From NCBI GenBank assembly GCA_041281825.1, contig CP166298.1, positions 1,922,001 to 1,986,000 on the forward strand: DNA of 64,000 bases. The letters are read 5' to 3'. The DNA is from Paenibacillus_D tarimensis_A (GTDB lineage Bacteria > Bacillota > Bacilli > Paenibacillales > Paenibacillaceae). The first letter of the stretch is position 1; every line of letters starts with the position of its first letter. Made by a program: the position numbers and the translations under genes. The notes below the pieces were generated by a model. The model worked only from the letters and a program-made list of their open reading frames with translations, was not told where the DNA came from and searched no databases. This document shows positions 51,989 through 60,842 of the stretch, piece after piece.

Positions 51989-53605
51989 TCAATGATTGAT
52001 AAGACCAAGCCGCCCTCGTGACTCGCTTTGCACCGCATCGACTTTATCGATGTTCAAGAGCGCGTAACGGATACTGTCTACCAGCGCTTCCCAGCTCGCT
52101 TCAATGATATTGCCGGAAACCCCGACCGTGCTCCACGTATTGTTAAAGTCGGTCGATTCGATGAGGACGCGGACTTTCGCCGCTGTCGCGTCGTTCTCGT
52201 CTATCACGCGCACCTTGTAGTCGGACAGATGAATGTCCATGATACCGGGGTAAAATTGGACGAGCGCCTTCCGCAGCGCGTTGTCGAGCGCATTGACGGG
52301 TCCGTTGCCTTCTGCGGCCGTGTAGACGGTCTCGCCGTCGACGTTTATTTTCACGATCGCTTCCGATACCATTTGGCCGTTTGCTTTCTCGACCAGCATT
52401 TTGAACGATTCAAGCTTGAATATTTCTTTCGTTTCGCCGCCGAATGCCTCGCGAAGCAGCAGCTCCAGGGAGGCGTCGGCCCCTTCGAACTGATAGCCTT
52501 GATGCTCCAACTCTTTGATTTTATCGATGATTTGTTTCGTCTTCTCATTATTGGCGTTTACGTCGAGTCCGAGCTCCTGCGCCTTGGAAATAATGTTGCT
52601 CTGGCCGGCCAGCTCGGAAACCAGTATACGCTGCTTATTGCCTACAAGCTCCGGCTGGATATGCTCGTATGTCTTGGAATCCTTCATTATAGCGGATACG
52701 TGGATGCCGCCCTTATGCGCAAACGCCGCATTGCCGACGTATGGCTGGTTGACGGGCATATGCACATTGGCAATCTCGCTGATATAACGGGCCACATTTG
52801 TCAACTGCGCGATCTGATCGCCGCTGATACATTGGTAATCCATCTTAAGCTGCAGATTCGGGATAATGGAACACAGATTCGCGTTGCCGCACCGCTCGCC
52901 GTAACCGTTAATCGTTCCCTGCACCTGTCTTGCACCGGCATTCACCGCGGCAAGCGTATTGGCAACCGCAAGCTCGCAGTCGTTATGGGTATGGATGCCG
53001 ATCGGAGCATGAAGTTCCTGCCGCACTCTTGTGACGATCTCGGCAATTTCACCCGGAAGCGTTCCTCCGTTCGTATCGCACATCACGAGCCAGTCCGCTC
53101 CGGCTTCTTGAGCGCTGCGCAAAGCGGCAAGCGCATATTCGGGGTTGTTTTTATATCCGTCAAAAAAATGCTCAGCATCATAAATCGCCTCTATTCCGTT
53201 CCGCTTCAGAAAGGCGATGGAATCGTAGATCATAGAGAGATTCTCCTCCAAGGTCGTCTGCAGCGCCGTGTGAACGTGGAAATCCCAAGACTTTCCGACA
53301 AGCGTCGCTGCCGGTACGCCGGACTCGACGATTCTGAGCAGGTTATGGTCCTGTTCGGCGATGCTGTTTTTGCGGCGTGTGCTTCCGAAAGCCGTAACTT
53401 TGGCCCGGAGGTTCAAGCTCTTGACGCGCTGGAAAAACTCAATATCTTTGCTGTTGCTGCCTGGAATGCCGCCTTCAATATAATGAACTCCAAGCGTATC
53501 AAGTTTCATAGCGATTTTTATTTTATCGTCTGCGGAAAGGCTGATTCCTTCACTTTGTGTTCCGTCTCGCAGCGTCGTATCGAAAATCGAAATAGGGTGT
53601 GTCAT
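51989..53605 (-). CDS. cimA: Citramalate synthase
   Basis: 538 residues. DRE-TIM metallolyase: FDTTLRDGTQSEGISLSADDK, then GIHTHNDCELAVAN (metal-binding histidines) and NGYGERCGNANL. The C-terminal LeuA-like allosteric domain spans about 400-538. Length and the SEGI and SKDIEFF segments fit CimA rather than 2-isopropylmalate or homocitrate synthase. It condenses pyruvate and acetyl-CoA to (R)-citramalate, a threonine-independent route to isoleucine. AGGAGG precedes the ATG, with a double family 1 repeat just upstream. No T-box is visible. Confidence 0.92.
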   Translation of the reverse strand: MTHPISIFDTTLRDGTQSEGISLSADDKIKIAMKLDTLGVHYIEGGIPGSNSKDIEFFQRVKSLNLRAKVTAFGSTRRKNSIAEQDHNLLRIVESGVPAATLVGKSWDFHVHTALQTTLEENLSMIYDSIAFLKRNGIEAIYDAEHFFDGYKNNPEYALAALRSAQEAGADWLVMCDTNGGTLPGEIAEIVTRVRQELHAPIGIHTHNDCELAVANTLAAVNAGARQVQGTINGYGERCGNANLCSIIPNLQLKMDYQCISGDQIAQLTNVARYISEIANVHMPVNQPYVGNAAFAHKGGIHVSAIMKDSKTYEHIQPELVGNKQRILVSELAGQSNIISKAQELGLDVNANNEKTKQIIDKIKELEHQGYQFEGADASLELLLREAFGGETKEIFKLESFKMLVEKANGQMVSEAIVKINVDGETVYTAAEGNGPVNALDNALRKALVQFYPGIMDIHLSDYKVRVIDENDATAAKVRVLIESTDFNNTWSTVGVSGNIIEASWEALVDSIRYALLNIDKVDAVQSESRGRLGLINH

Positions 53606-53612
53606 GAAGCTT

Positions 53613-53682
53613 CCTCCTAATATAGGGATCTTTGAGCATTACATACGGATCTTTGAGTGGAGCTCAAAGTCACTCCTCTTCA
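53613..53682 (-). repeat. Family 1 leader repeat before cimA, one and a half units
   Basis: Reading leftward: TTTGAG, loop CTCCA, CTCAAA (53668-53652), GATCC, then a second right half GCTCAAAGATCC, seven bases and AGGAGG (53618-53613). This combines the full hairpin of the rhomboid leader with the tandem half unit of the icd leader. The rest of the 303-base gap to dinB contains AT-rich DNA without a clear gene. Confidence 0.8.
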
Positions 53683-53908
53683 AGTCTCTCCGCTTATAAA
53701 AGTGCGGTTGCCGAGCCATAATTCATTATTATAACATTTAATGCTCGGAAAGTAGAGAGAAGGCGGTTTTTTTTGCGAAAATGGGTCTTTTTAAGTTCAT
53801 GCAATGAATTAAGTCGGTAGAACCTATGATTCATTGACCTTGACCGCCAGCAGGATGTATGCTGAAGGGGAGGATGGTAAACACCAATAGAGGGGATGCT
53901 CAGGAAAT

Positions 53909-55195
53909 ATGAAGCAGGTTCATGAGCATTATCCGGTTAACGGCCGGGTTATTCTTCATTTGGATATGAATGCATTTTACTGTTCGGTGCATGAGGCGGA
54001 AGAACCGGACAGGTTCTTCGGCAAAGCGACTGCGGTAGCGGGAAGCGTGGAGCTGCGCAAAGGAATTATCGTCACCTGCTCTTATGCGGCGAGAAGCAAA
54101 GGAGTTAAGGCAGGCATGACGGTGCGCGAAGGAATGAAGATCTGTCCGGAACTGATATTGATCTCGCCGGATTTTGATCTCTACCGTACCTATTCGCGCG
54201 GATTTATGACGATAGCCCGTCAATATACGCCGCTAGTCGAAGCCGTGTCCATCGATGAATGTTATCTGGATATTACAGGATCGAAGCTGCTGGGCACACC
54301 GCTTCAAATTGCAACGGATATCCAGGATCGGATTCGCAATGAATTGTCTCTTCCTTGTTCGATTGGAATCGCACCCAATAAACTGCTGTCCAAGATGGCG
54401 TCGGATATGAAGAAGCCGAACGGTCTCACCGTGCTTCGGCTGCGGGATGTCCCTCGTGTGCTGTGGGACAAGCCTTGCGAGGCTATGTTCGGTATCGGCC
54501 GTAAAACGGCGGAGAAGCTTATAAAGCTTAATCTCCGCACGATCGGTCAATTGGCCGCTGCAGACGAAGCGATGCTCGTCAACCATTTTGGCGTTGTCGG
54601 ATCCTGGCTGAAGCAAGCGGCGCACGGCATTGACCATTCGCAGGTTAATCCGCACCGCGAGCGTAACAAGTCGATCGGCCATACGACGACGCTGCCGCAT
54701 GACGTTACGGACAAGGACGAGGTCAGGCGGGTGCTGCTTAATCTGGCGGATCAGACCTGCCGCAGGCTGCGCAAGCAGAAGCTCGTCGCTTCCACGGTGC
54801 AAATTACGATCCGGACGCCGGATATGAAGACGATTACCAGGTCGGTTACGCTGCCGACGCCAACGGAATTGACGGATCAGGTACACCGGGAAGCGTGCAA
54901 GCTGTTCGAGCTTCATTGGAAGGAGAATCGTCCGGTCAGACTGCTGGGCGTTACACTGCAAAATTTGATTCCGTCGGAAGAAGCGGCCGTACAGCTGGAT
55001 TTGTTTGATTACCGGGAGCAGCCCCGTAAAGAATCATTGACCAAAACGATGGATATGCTGCGTGATAAATTCGGAGAAAGCGCAGTGCTGACGGCAGGCA
55101 TGCTGGGTGACGATCCCTCCGCACTAATCCGTAACAAGAGAATTCGCGGGACATCCTTGCAATTAGATGAAGGTTTGTTATATAGTGATGAATGA
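53909..55195 (+). CDS. dinB: DNA polymerase IV (Y family)
   Basis: 428 residues. Y-family catalytic motifs HLDMNAFYCSVH (first aspartate) and SIDECYLD (acidic pair near 110-117), a helix-hairpin-helix (MFGIGRKTAEKL) and the little-finger domain. The QLDLF segment near residue 364 is a consensus beta-clamp binding motif. Pol IV copies past lesions with low fidelity. I see no LexA/DinR box upstream, so SOS control is not evident. A ferredoxin gene follows 41 bases later. Confidence 0.94.
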   Translation: MKQVHEHYPVNGRVILHLDMNAFYCSVHEAEEPDRFFGKATAVAGSVELRKGIIVTCSYAARSKGVKAGMTVREGMKICPELILISPDFDLYRTYSRGFMTIARQYTPLVEAVSIDECYLDITGSKLLGTPLQIATDIQDRIRNELSLPCSIGIAPNKLLSKMASDMKKPNGLTVLRLRDVPRVLWDKPCEAMFGIGRKTAEKLIKLNLRTIGQLAAADEAMLVNHFGVVGSWLKQAAHGIDHSQVNPHRERNKSIGHTTTLPHDVTDKDEVRRVLLNLADQTCRRLRKQKLVASTVQITIRTPDMKTITRSVTLPTPTELTDQVHREACKLFELHWKENRPVRLLGVTLQNLIPSEEAAVQLDLFDYREQPRKESLTKTMDMLRDKFGESAVLTAGMLGDDPSALIRNKRIRGTSLQLDEGLLYSDE

Positions 55196-55236
55196 AGATT
55201 ATTATTGGAGCGATAGAATTTAGGAGGGAACATCAT

Positions 55237-55473
55237 ATGGCGAAGTTTACTTGGGTTGATAAGGAGACTTGCATCGCTTGCGGTGCATGCGGTGCGACCG
55301 CACCCGACATTTACGATTATGACGATGAGGGACTTGCAGAAGTTATCTATGAGAACGACGGCAATACAGGAACTAAGGAAATTTCGGAAGATTTGTATGA
55401 CGATCTGCAGGATGCCGCAGACGGCTGTCCGACCGATTCGATTAAAATCGCAGACGATCCGTTTAACGCCTAA
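55237..55473 (+). CDS. fer: Ferredoxin, single [4Fe-4S] cluster
   Basis: 78 residues from ATG 55237, seven bases after AGGAGGG; the longer frame runs into the end of dinB. Cluster ligands C12, C15 and C18 (CIACGAC) and C64 (CPTDS). Very acidic and close to the Bacillus Fer protein, an electron carrier for cytochrome P450 and desaturase-type partners. A strong terminator follows. Confidence 0.95.
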   Translation: MAKFTWVDKETCIACGACGATAPDIYDYDDEGLAEVIYENDGNTGTKEISEDLYDDLQDAADGCPTDSIKIADDPFNA

Positions 55474-55511
55474 GCCTTTATAACCATTTACGGATTAAAG
55501 TGTACATTTAT

Positions 55512-55560
55512 GAAACCCCTGGCTTTGTTTCGACGAAGCCGGGGGTTTCTCTTTTTTTTT
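55512..55560 (+). terminator. Terminator after ferredoxin gene
   Basis: GAAACCCC-GGCTT (55512-55526) pairs with AAGCC-GGGGTTTC (55536-55549), followed by a run of Ts to 55560 and beyond. Textbook rho-independent terminator. Confidence 0.9.
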
Positions 55561-55640
55561 TACGATCCGGAAGTTATAAAAATGAACACGATCTATACCG
55601 ATAACAAAAGATACAAAGCTTTTTAAAATGGGGGAGACGG

Positions 55641-57041
55641 ATGGAGCAAAGGGAGGAAACGGTCCATTTAAAGCAATATGTCAAACAGCATCCGGACAAT
55701 AAGATGGCATGGTATTTGCTTGGAAAGGAATACGCAATGCAGGGTAAGGAAGCCAAGGCGAATTATTGCTTTCTTCAATCGGGCGAAGTCTATGAGGCGT
55801 TCGAACGGAAGCAGCATCCGATTGTACAGCGTCGTCTCGAAGCAATTGAACAGTGGGCGAGTGCCAGACAGAGAAAAAAAGTGGTGCGCCGCGCTGTAAT
55901 GACCGGTATCCTGATGATCGGAATGGTCGCAGCCGCACCGGGAGACCAGGCGGATTGGAAAAGCGAAATGACCCAGCAATCCGTTCCTGTCGTCAAACCT
56001 GAAGATACGGATGCGGGGACTGGAATAACCATCGTATTTATCAATGGTACGGATCTGTCCGCACTCGGCGAGCTCGCCGCCAGAATGGTGGATGCGGTTG
56101 GATGGAATCAGGAATCCCTAGTAGCTGTGCGGATGGAACAGGAGGAGCCGTTCCGGCATTGGACGGCGCCAATGACGATATTGCTTTCGGCCAAACGGCC
56201 TGCAGGCGGCGGAATCGTTACTATGGCGCTTCATGATGCCGAAGCCTGCCGGTGCGAGCCTGCCGATGCGGGAGAGGCGGTTCAAGCGCTGCAATCGTGG
56301 CGCGGGCAGCAAGAGTCGCGCTGGGTTCTGAGCAGCGCAATCCGTCTTTTCAAGGAGAGGAACGGAAGGTGGCCGAAGGCGATAAATGAGCTCGTAAGGC
56401 CGTATCCCGACAATTACTTGGCCGGCGATTCGGATGTAATGAATACAATGTTTCCCGAGGTAATCGAATGGACTAAACGCCAGGCGGAATATCCGGATTC
56501 GGGAACAGGAGCGGAAGCGCAGGCCGACGGACGGGCGGAAAGCGTGGACGAGCGCGGAAGCTTCGGCGGCGGGACAGCATACAATGTTGTCAACCTTCCT
56601 CAGCAGCCGCTTGAGATTATAGTAGACAGAGCGAATTATCGTCTTGCCGTCGTCAGCGGCGATGTCATTGTACGGAGCTATAAAGTCGGTCTGGGCGGGA
56701 GCAGAACGCCTGAAGGCGATTTTTATATCAGCGAAAAGGTAAAAAATCCGAACGGACGCGAGGATGGGGAATTCGGCAGCCGCGGCATGACTTTATCGGA
56801 GACCCGGTATGCGATTCACGGTACGGACGAACCAAGCAGCATCGGCAAGGATGAGTCGCTAGGTTGTATACGAATGGCCAAGGAGGATATAGAGGAATTG
56901 TATGATCTGGTGCCACTAGGCACAAAGGTGACAATTAAAAGTGGGATTCTTCCCGACAGCCTGTCCGCGCCGTCTAAGCCGTTTCGCTTGACGCCGAGGG
57001 AGGACGAGACGAACCCCGCAGTCATATACCGCTGGTTATAA
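55641..57041 (+). CDS. L,D-transpeptidase (YkuD) with cytosolic TPR-like N-terminus
   Basis: 466 residues. Residues 5-75 form a TPR-like helical pair (NKMAWYLLGKEYAMQGKEAKA), a membrane helix lies at about 83-100, an unrecognised domain spans about 115-290, and the C-terminal YkuD domain (about 325-450) has H393 in HGTDEPSS and C409 in SLGCIRM. YkuD enzymes make 3-3 peptidoglycan cross-links or attach wall proteins. The topology puts the TPR part inside and the catalytic part outside. A spore-cortex or wall role is inferred only. Confidence 0.88.
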   Translation: MEQREETVHLKQYVKQHPDNKMAWYLLGKEYAMQGKEAKANYCFLQSGEVYEAFERKQHPIVQRRLEAIEQWASARQRKKVVRRAVMTGILMIGMVAAAPGDQADWKSEMTQQSVPVVKPEDTDAGTGITIVFINGTDLSALGELAARMVDAVGWNQESLVAVRMEQEEPFRHWTAPMTILLSAKRPAGGGIVTMALHDAEACRCEPADAGEAVQALQSWRGQQESRWVLSSAIRLFKERNGRWPKAINELVRPYPDNYLAGDSDVMNTMFPEVIEWTKRQAEYPDSGTGAEAQADGRAESVDERGSFGGGTAYNVVNLPQQPLEIIVDRANYRLAVVSGDVIVRSYKVGLGGSRTPEGDFYISEKVKNPNGREDGEFGSRGMTLSETRYAIHGTDEPSSIGKDESLGCIRMAKEDIEELYDLVPLGTKVTIKSGILPDSLSAPSKPFRLTPREDETNPAVIYRWL

Positions 57042-57071
57042 CGGATGTTTAATAGTCTTGAATCAGGTCGA

Positions 57072-57212
57072 TTATTCCGAGAAGATAAGCAGAAGCGAGA
57101 CGACGATAATGATAAAGCCAAAAGAGGAAATGAGCCACATCAGCGCTTTCTTATTGATCTCTTCCTTCGATTTCGGCTTCAGCGCGGGCGGTTTTTTGCG
57201 TGCAGCGCTCAT
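57072..57212 (-). CDS. 46-residue single-pass membrane protein
   Basis: ATG at 57210-57212, seven bases after AAAGGTGG. The first 20 residues are basic and lysine-rich, followed by one membrane helix (about 24-43) ending near the C-terminus. The longer frame upstream to 57500 is unlikely, since it overlaps the pyrD start and has no ribosome site. Size and pattern fit small tail-anchored membrane proteins; function unknown. Confidence 0.65.
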   Translation of the reverse strand: MSAARKKPPALKPKSKEEINKKALMWLISSFGFIIIVVSLLLIFSE

Positions 57213-57405
57213 AGTCAATCCACCTTTCCAAGCTAATGTTATCATTGTATTCCCATTGTAACCGTTTCCCGTGCAGCCTGCAACAACGCAGCGGTCCCTC
57301 CTGAAGGCGGAATCCGCAAGCGCGGTACACCAGGCTCTTTTCTTTTGTCCCGGAAAAAGATAAACTGTTTCGTAGAGCACATAAGGATGAACGGAGTGAG
57401 CAGCA

Positions 57406-58503
57406 ATGTTATATACTAAATTAGCCAAGCCGGTCTTATTCAGGATGGACGCTGAAACCGCGCACCATCTGACGATCGGCGGTTTGCATCTGGCAGGCAA
57501 GGTGCCGGGAATGACCGGACTGCTTCATGCGCTGTGGGGAATGAATGAGACGCCGGAGCTGGCGATGGAGCTGCTTGGCATCCGATTCCCGCTGCCGGTC
57601 GGATTGGCAGCCGGATTGGATAAAAATGCGAAAGCGGTGGAAGGCTTCTCCAGCGTTGGATTCGGATTCATGGAAGTCGGCACGGTCACTCCGAAAGGGC
57701 AGCCGGGCAACGAACTGCCAAGATTGTTCCGGCTGCCTTCCGACGAAGGCTTGATCAACCGGATGGGCTTCAATAATGAAGGGGCGGACGTCATGGCTGA
57801 ACGGCTCGCTGCGCTTAAGCTCCGCCGAATTCCGATAGCGGTCAACATCGGCAAAAACAAAACGACGCCAAACGAACTGGCGCACGAGGATTACCGGGCT
57901 TGTATCCGGCGTCTGTATGCGCACGGCGATTTTTTCGTCGTAAACATCAGCTCGCCCAATACACCGGACTTGCGCGCGCTGCAGCACGGCGACGAATTGA
58001 ATACACTGCTTGCCGCCGTACTGGGGGAAATGCGGATTCAAGCGGAACGGCTCTCGGCCCCGGTCAAAAAAATGCTCGTCAAAATCGCTCCGGATCTGAC
58101 CGACGAGCAGCTGGAATATACCGTTGAAACGATCGTGAACAGCGGGGCGGACGGGATTATAGCGACGAATACGACGATCGCCCGTGAAGGTTTGAAGCAT
58201 CATCATGCAAGCGAAACCGGCGGTCTGAGCGGAAAACCGCTGCGGAATCGGTCGACGGAAGTGATTCGCCGGATATATATTCAGACGGAAGGAAAACTGC
58301 CGATCATCGGGTCCGGCGGAATCTTTAATGCGGATGACGCCTATGAGAAAATTCGTGCCGGCGCAAGTCTGGTAGAGGTCTATACAGCGCTGATCTACCG
58401 CGGACCGGAGCTTCTTCGCGAGCTGAATCAAGGTCTTCTGGAGAGGCTGCGCAAAGACGGTTTCCGCCATTTATCGGAAGCGGTCGGAGCGGAACATAGA
58501 TAG
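57406..58503 (+). CDS. pyrD: Dihydroorotate dehydrogenase, quinone-linked (class 2)
   Basis: 365 residues. The class 2 N-terminal membrane-associated helices precede the FMN barrel: GLAAGLDKNAKA, NRMGFNNEG, VNISSPNTPDLR (catalytic serine near 181), ATNTTI and GSGGIFNADDAYEKI. It passes electrons from dihydroorotate to the quinone pool. Many Bacillales use the NAD-linked class 1B enzyme within the pyr operon instead. Here it heads a six-gene transcription unit. The ribosome site is weak. Confidence 0.95.
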   Translation: MLYTKLAKPVLFRMDAETAHHLTIGGLHLAGKVPGMTGLLHALWGMNETPELAMELLGIRFPLPVGLAAGLDKNAKAVEGFSSVGFGFMEVGTVTPKGQPGNELPRLFRLPSDEGLINRMGFNNEGADVMAERLAALKLRRIPIAVNIGKNKTTPNELAHEDYRACIRRLYAHGDFFVVNISSPNTPDLRALQHGDELNTLLAAVLGEMRIQAERLSAPVKKMLVKIAPDLTDEQLEYTVETIVNSGADGIIATNTTIAREGLKHHHASETGGLSGKPLRNRSTEVIRRIYIQTEGKLPIIGSGGIFNADDAYEKIRAGASLVEVYTALIYRGPELLRELNQGLLERLRKDGFRHLSEAVGAEHR

Positions 58504-58523
58504 ACGGATATGGAGGCGATTGC

Positions 58524-59330
58524 ATGGATGGAAGAGACTGGAACCTGTTTTTGCTTCCGTACGAGCAAGCGATTGAAGAATTAAAAGTGAAGTTTAAAAC
58601 GATGCGCGGCGAATTGAAGGTGCGGGAGGCATATGCTCCGATCGAATTCGTTACCGGCCGGGTGAAAAGAATTTCAAGCATTCTGGAGAAGGCCAGGCGG
58701 CTTCATGTCCCTATGGACAGGCTGGAAACCGGAATTGAGGATATTGCCGGCATCCGGATTATGTGCCAGTTCGTCGACGACATACAACGAGTCGCCGAGT
58801 TGATTCGCGCGCGCAAGGACTTGTCGCTTGTCTACGAGAAGGACTACATTACAAACTACAAAGAGAGCGGCTATCGCAGCTATCATATGATCGTGGAATA
58901 TCCGGTCCAGACTGCAATCGGTCATAAAAAGGTTTTGGCGGAAATTCAGATCCGCACGCTCGCAATGAACTTCTGGGCGACGATTGAACATTCGTTGAAC
59001 TATAAATATAAGGAAAGCTTGCCGGAAGAGGTGCGGCTGCGGCTGAAAAAAGCGGCAGAAGCCGCTTTCCGGCTCGATAACGAGATGTCAAGCATCCGCA
59101 GGGAAATATTAGATGCCCAAGTGGATTTCGAGGAAAGGTCCAATCTTGTTTCGAAAGTGCTTTCCGGCATTCAGGATCTGTATTTTTATTACCGGGTGAG
59201 AGAGGCCGCGCAATTCCAGCTTCGATTCAACGAACTGTGGGAGCAGGAGGCGGTTCTGGAGCTGCAAGAGCTGTACAACGACATACAGGAGGCGGTCGCA
59301 CGCGCTAAAAAAAGCGGCGGTCAAGTGTGA
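58524..59330 (+). CDS. relQ: Small alarmone synthetase, RelQ/YjbM-like
   Basis: 268 residues. The (p)ppGpp synthetase domain covers about 30-200 with EDIAGIRIMCQFVDDI, YKESGYRSYHMIVEYP and AEIQIRTLAMNFWATIEHSLNYK; no hydrolase, TGS or ACT domain is present. It is longer than the roughly 210-residue Bacillus RelQ, having about 60 more C-terminal helical residues. RelQ makes pppGpp or ppGpp from GTP or GDP and ATP. It sits 20 bases after pyrD. Confidence 0.92.
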   Translation: MDGRDWNLFLLPYEQAIEELKVKFKTMRGELKVREAYAPIEFVTGRVKRISSILEKARRLHVPMDRLETGIEDIAGIRIMCQFVDDIQRVAELIRARKDLSLVYEKDYITNYKESGYRSYHMIVEYPVQTAIGHKKVLAEIQIRTLAMNFWATIEHSLNYKYKESLPEEVRLRLKKAAEAAFRLDNEMSSIRREILDAQVDFEERSNLVSKVLSGIQDLYFYYRVREAAQFQLRFNELWEQEAVLELQELYNDIQEAVARAKKSGGQV

Positions 59331-59331
59331 T

Positions 59332-59814
59332 ATGCAATATGATGAGAAGTTTATCCAATTCATTGTGCTGTTCAATGTCGATGAAGATTACTTTGAGTGT
59401 CATGAGGTGATGGAGGAGCTGTGGCTTGAGGAAGGGCGAAATACGCTGTATCAAGGCTTGCTGCAGGTAGCGGTAGGACTTCATCATTGGAGCAACGACA
59501 ATTATTCGGGAGCGGTGAAGCTGTTCAGCGCCGCGCTGGAGAAGCTGGAGGGATACCCTGCCGAAACGATGGGGCTCAATCTTGGGCAGGTACGCAGCGA
59601 TACGGAAGCGGCATTGAAGCCGCTGCGCCGGTATGTGAGCCGGGCTGCGAACGAAGCGGAGGGAGCGACAGGCGCGCTTGGCGACGGCCGGTTCGTCGCA
59701 CCTCCTTTTGCTTCGTTCAAGCTTGTTATGACCGACCCTGACCTGCTGGCCAGGACGGAGGAGCTGGCCAAGCTTCCGCCGGAGGAGCGGCTTCATAGAG
59801 AGGAAGAGCTATGA
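59332..59814 (+). CDS. DUF309 protein
   Basis: 160 residues, starting one base after the relQ stop. The DUF309 signature is present near the N-terminus (DYFECHEVMEELWLEE) followed by LYQGLLQVAVGLHHW. A small helical, probably dimeric protein family of unknown function. The tail after residue 105 is variable. It overlaps the ABC ATPase gene by four bases (ATGA). Confidence 0.88.
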   Translation: MQYDEKFIQFIVLFNVDEDYFECHEVMEELWLEEGRNTLYQGLLQVAVGLHHWSNDNYSGAVKLFSAALEKLEGYPAETMGLNLGQVRSDTEAALKPLRRYVSRAANEAEGATGALGDGRFVAPPFASFKLVMTDPDLLARTEELAKLPPEERLHREEEL

Positions 59815-60842
59815 TCAAGGCTGAAGGTTTGTCCAAAATCTACCGCGTTCATGTGCGGCAGCCGGGCTTCCGCTCTGCGCTGAAGAGCTTGTTCCACCGG
59901 GAATACCGGGACGTCAAAGCGGTCGATGACATTCATTTTACGATTCCGGCCGGTCAGATTGTCGGTTTCCTCGGTCCGAACGGCGCGGGTAAAACAACGA
60001 CAATGAAGCTTCTGACCGGTCTGCTGCACCCGACCGCAGGTGTTATAGAAGTCGGCGGTTATGTGCCGTTCAAACAGCAAACGGCTTTCAAGAAAAGAAT
60101 CAGCCTGGTTATGGGGCAGAAAAGCCAGCTGGTATGGGATATTCCAGCAGCCGAGACATTCCTGATCAATAAACAGATTTATGAGATCGGCGATGCGGAT
60201 TACCGGATTCGTATTAACGGATTTGTGGAGATGCTGGATTTGGGTGCGATCATCGATAAACCGGTTCGGCAGCTATCGCTCGGCGAACGGATGAAATGCG
60301 AGCTGGTGGCAGCGCTTCTTCATCAGCCGGACATCGTTTTCCTTGACGAGCCGACAATCGGTCTGGACGTGAACATGCAGGAAGCGCTGCGTCGCTTCAT
60401 TCAAGACTATAATCGTGAGACTAACGCCAGCATATTGCTTACGAGCCATTACATGCAGGATGTATCGGCGCTTTGCGAGCGTGTGATGGTCATTAATCAC
60501 GGTACGCTAATCTATGACGGCGACCTTTCGCAGTTGATCGACCGATATTCGCCGTCGAAACGGCTGACGCTCGTACTCGGTTCCAGGGTGGAGCGGGAAG
60601 AAATCATTCGCGAATTGAGCGGCGCGAGCCGTATTATTACTTACGACTACCCTCGGCTTGAGGTGGAAACGCCGCGGGAGGAAGTGACGATGCTGTCCGC
60701 GAAGCTGCTGACTTCATTACCCGTCATCGACTTGACGATCGAGGAGCCTTCGCTGGAATCGGTCATCAGTCTGACTTACGCTGCTGGAGGCAAGGCGCGC
60801 GAACAACGGGAGGCGCCGGTTGATTCGGAGGAGCGGCCATGA
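59811..60842 (+). CDS. ABC-2 type transporter, ATP-binding protein
   Basis: 343 residues. Walker A GPNGAGKTTT (about 55-64), the variant signature LSLGERMK (near 155) and Walker B IVFLDEPTIGLD (about 174-185), with a C-terminal accessory domain (about 240-320). The LSLGER signature and ~340-residue length fit exporter ATPases partnered with two unlike ABC2_membrane_6 permeases, as here. It overlaps both neighbours by four bases. Confidence 0.92.
   Translation: MIKAEGLSKIYRVHVRQPGFRSALKSLFHREYRDVKAVDDIHFTIPAGQIVGFLGPNGAGKTTTMKLLTGLLHPTAGVIEVGGYVPFKQQTAFKKRISLVMGQKSQLVWDIPAAETFLINKQIYEIGDADYRIRINGFVEMLDLGAIIDKPVRQLSLGERMKCELVAALLHQPDIVFLDEPTIGLDVNMQEALRRFIQDYNRETNASILLTSHYMQDVSALCERVMVINHGTLIYDGDLSQLIDRYSPSKRLTLVLGSRVEREEIIRELSGASRIITYDYPRLEVETPREEVTMLSAKLLTSLPVIDLTIEEPSLESVISLTYAAGGKAREQREAPVDSEERP

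Noticed and set aside
52028..53620. A 530-codon open frame on the plus strand antisense to cimA
   Set aside because: It mirrors the cimA frame almost exactly, has no ribosome site, and its translation resembles no family; long antisense frames are common opposite GC-rich codons.
53606..53908. T-box or other amino-acid leader for cimA
   Set aside because: No AGGGTGGNACCGCG-like T-box sequence and no large specifier structure; only family 1 repeat units are present.
53800..53908. SOS (LexA) box before dinB
   Set aside because: No CGAACN4GTTCG-like palindrome could be found in the leader.
57213..57500. N-terminal extension of the 46-residue membrane protein to 142 residues
   Set aside because: The extension overlaps the pyrD start and leader and has no ribosome site; the internal ATG at 57212 has a good one.
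57436..58470. A 344-codon antisense frame within pyrD
   Set aside because: Shadow of pyrD, whose FMN and substrate motifs are intact.
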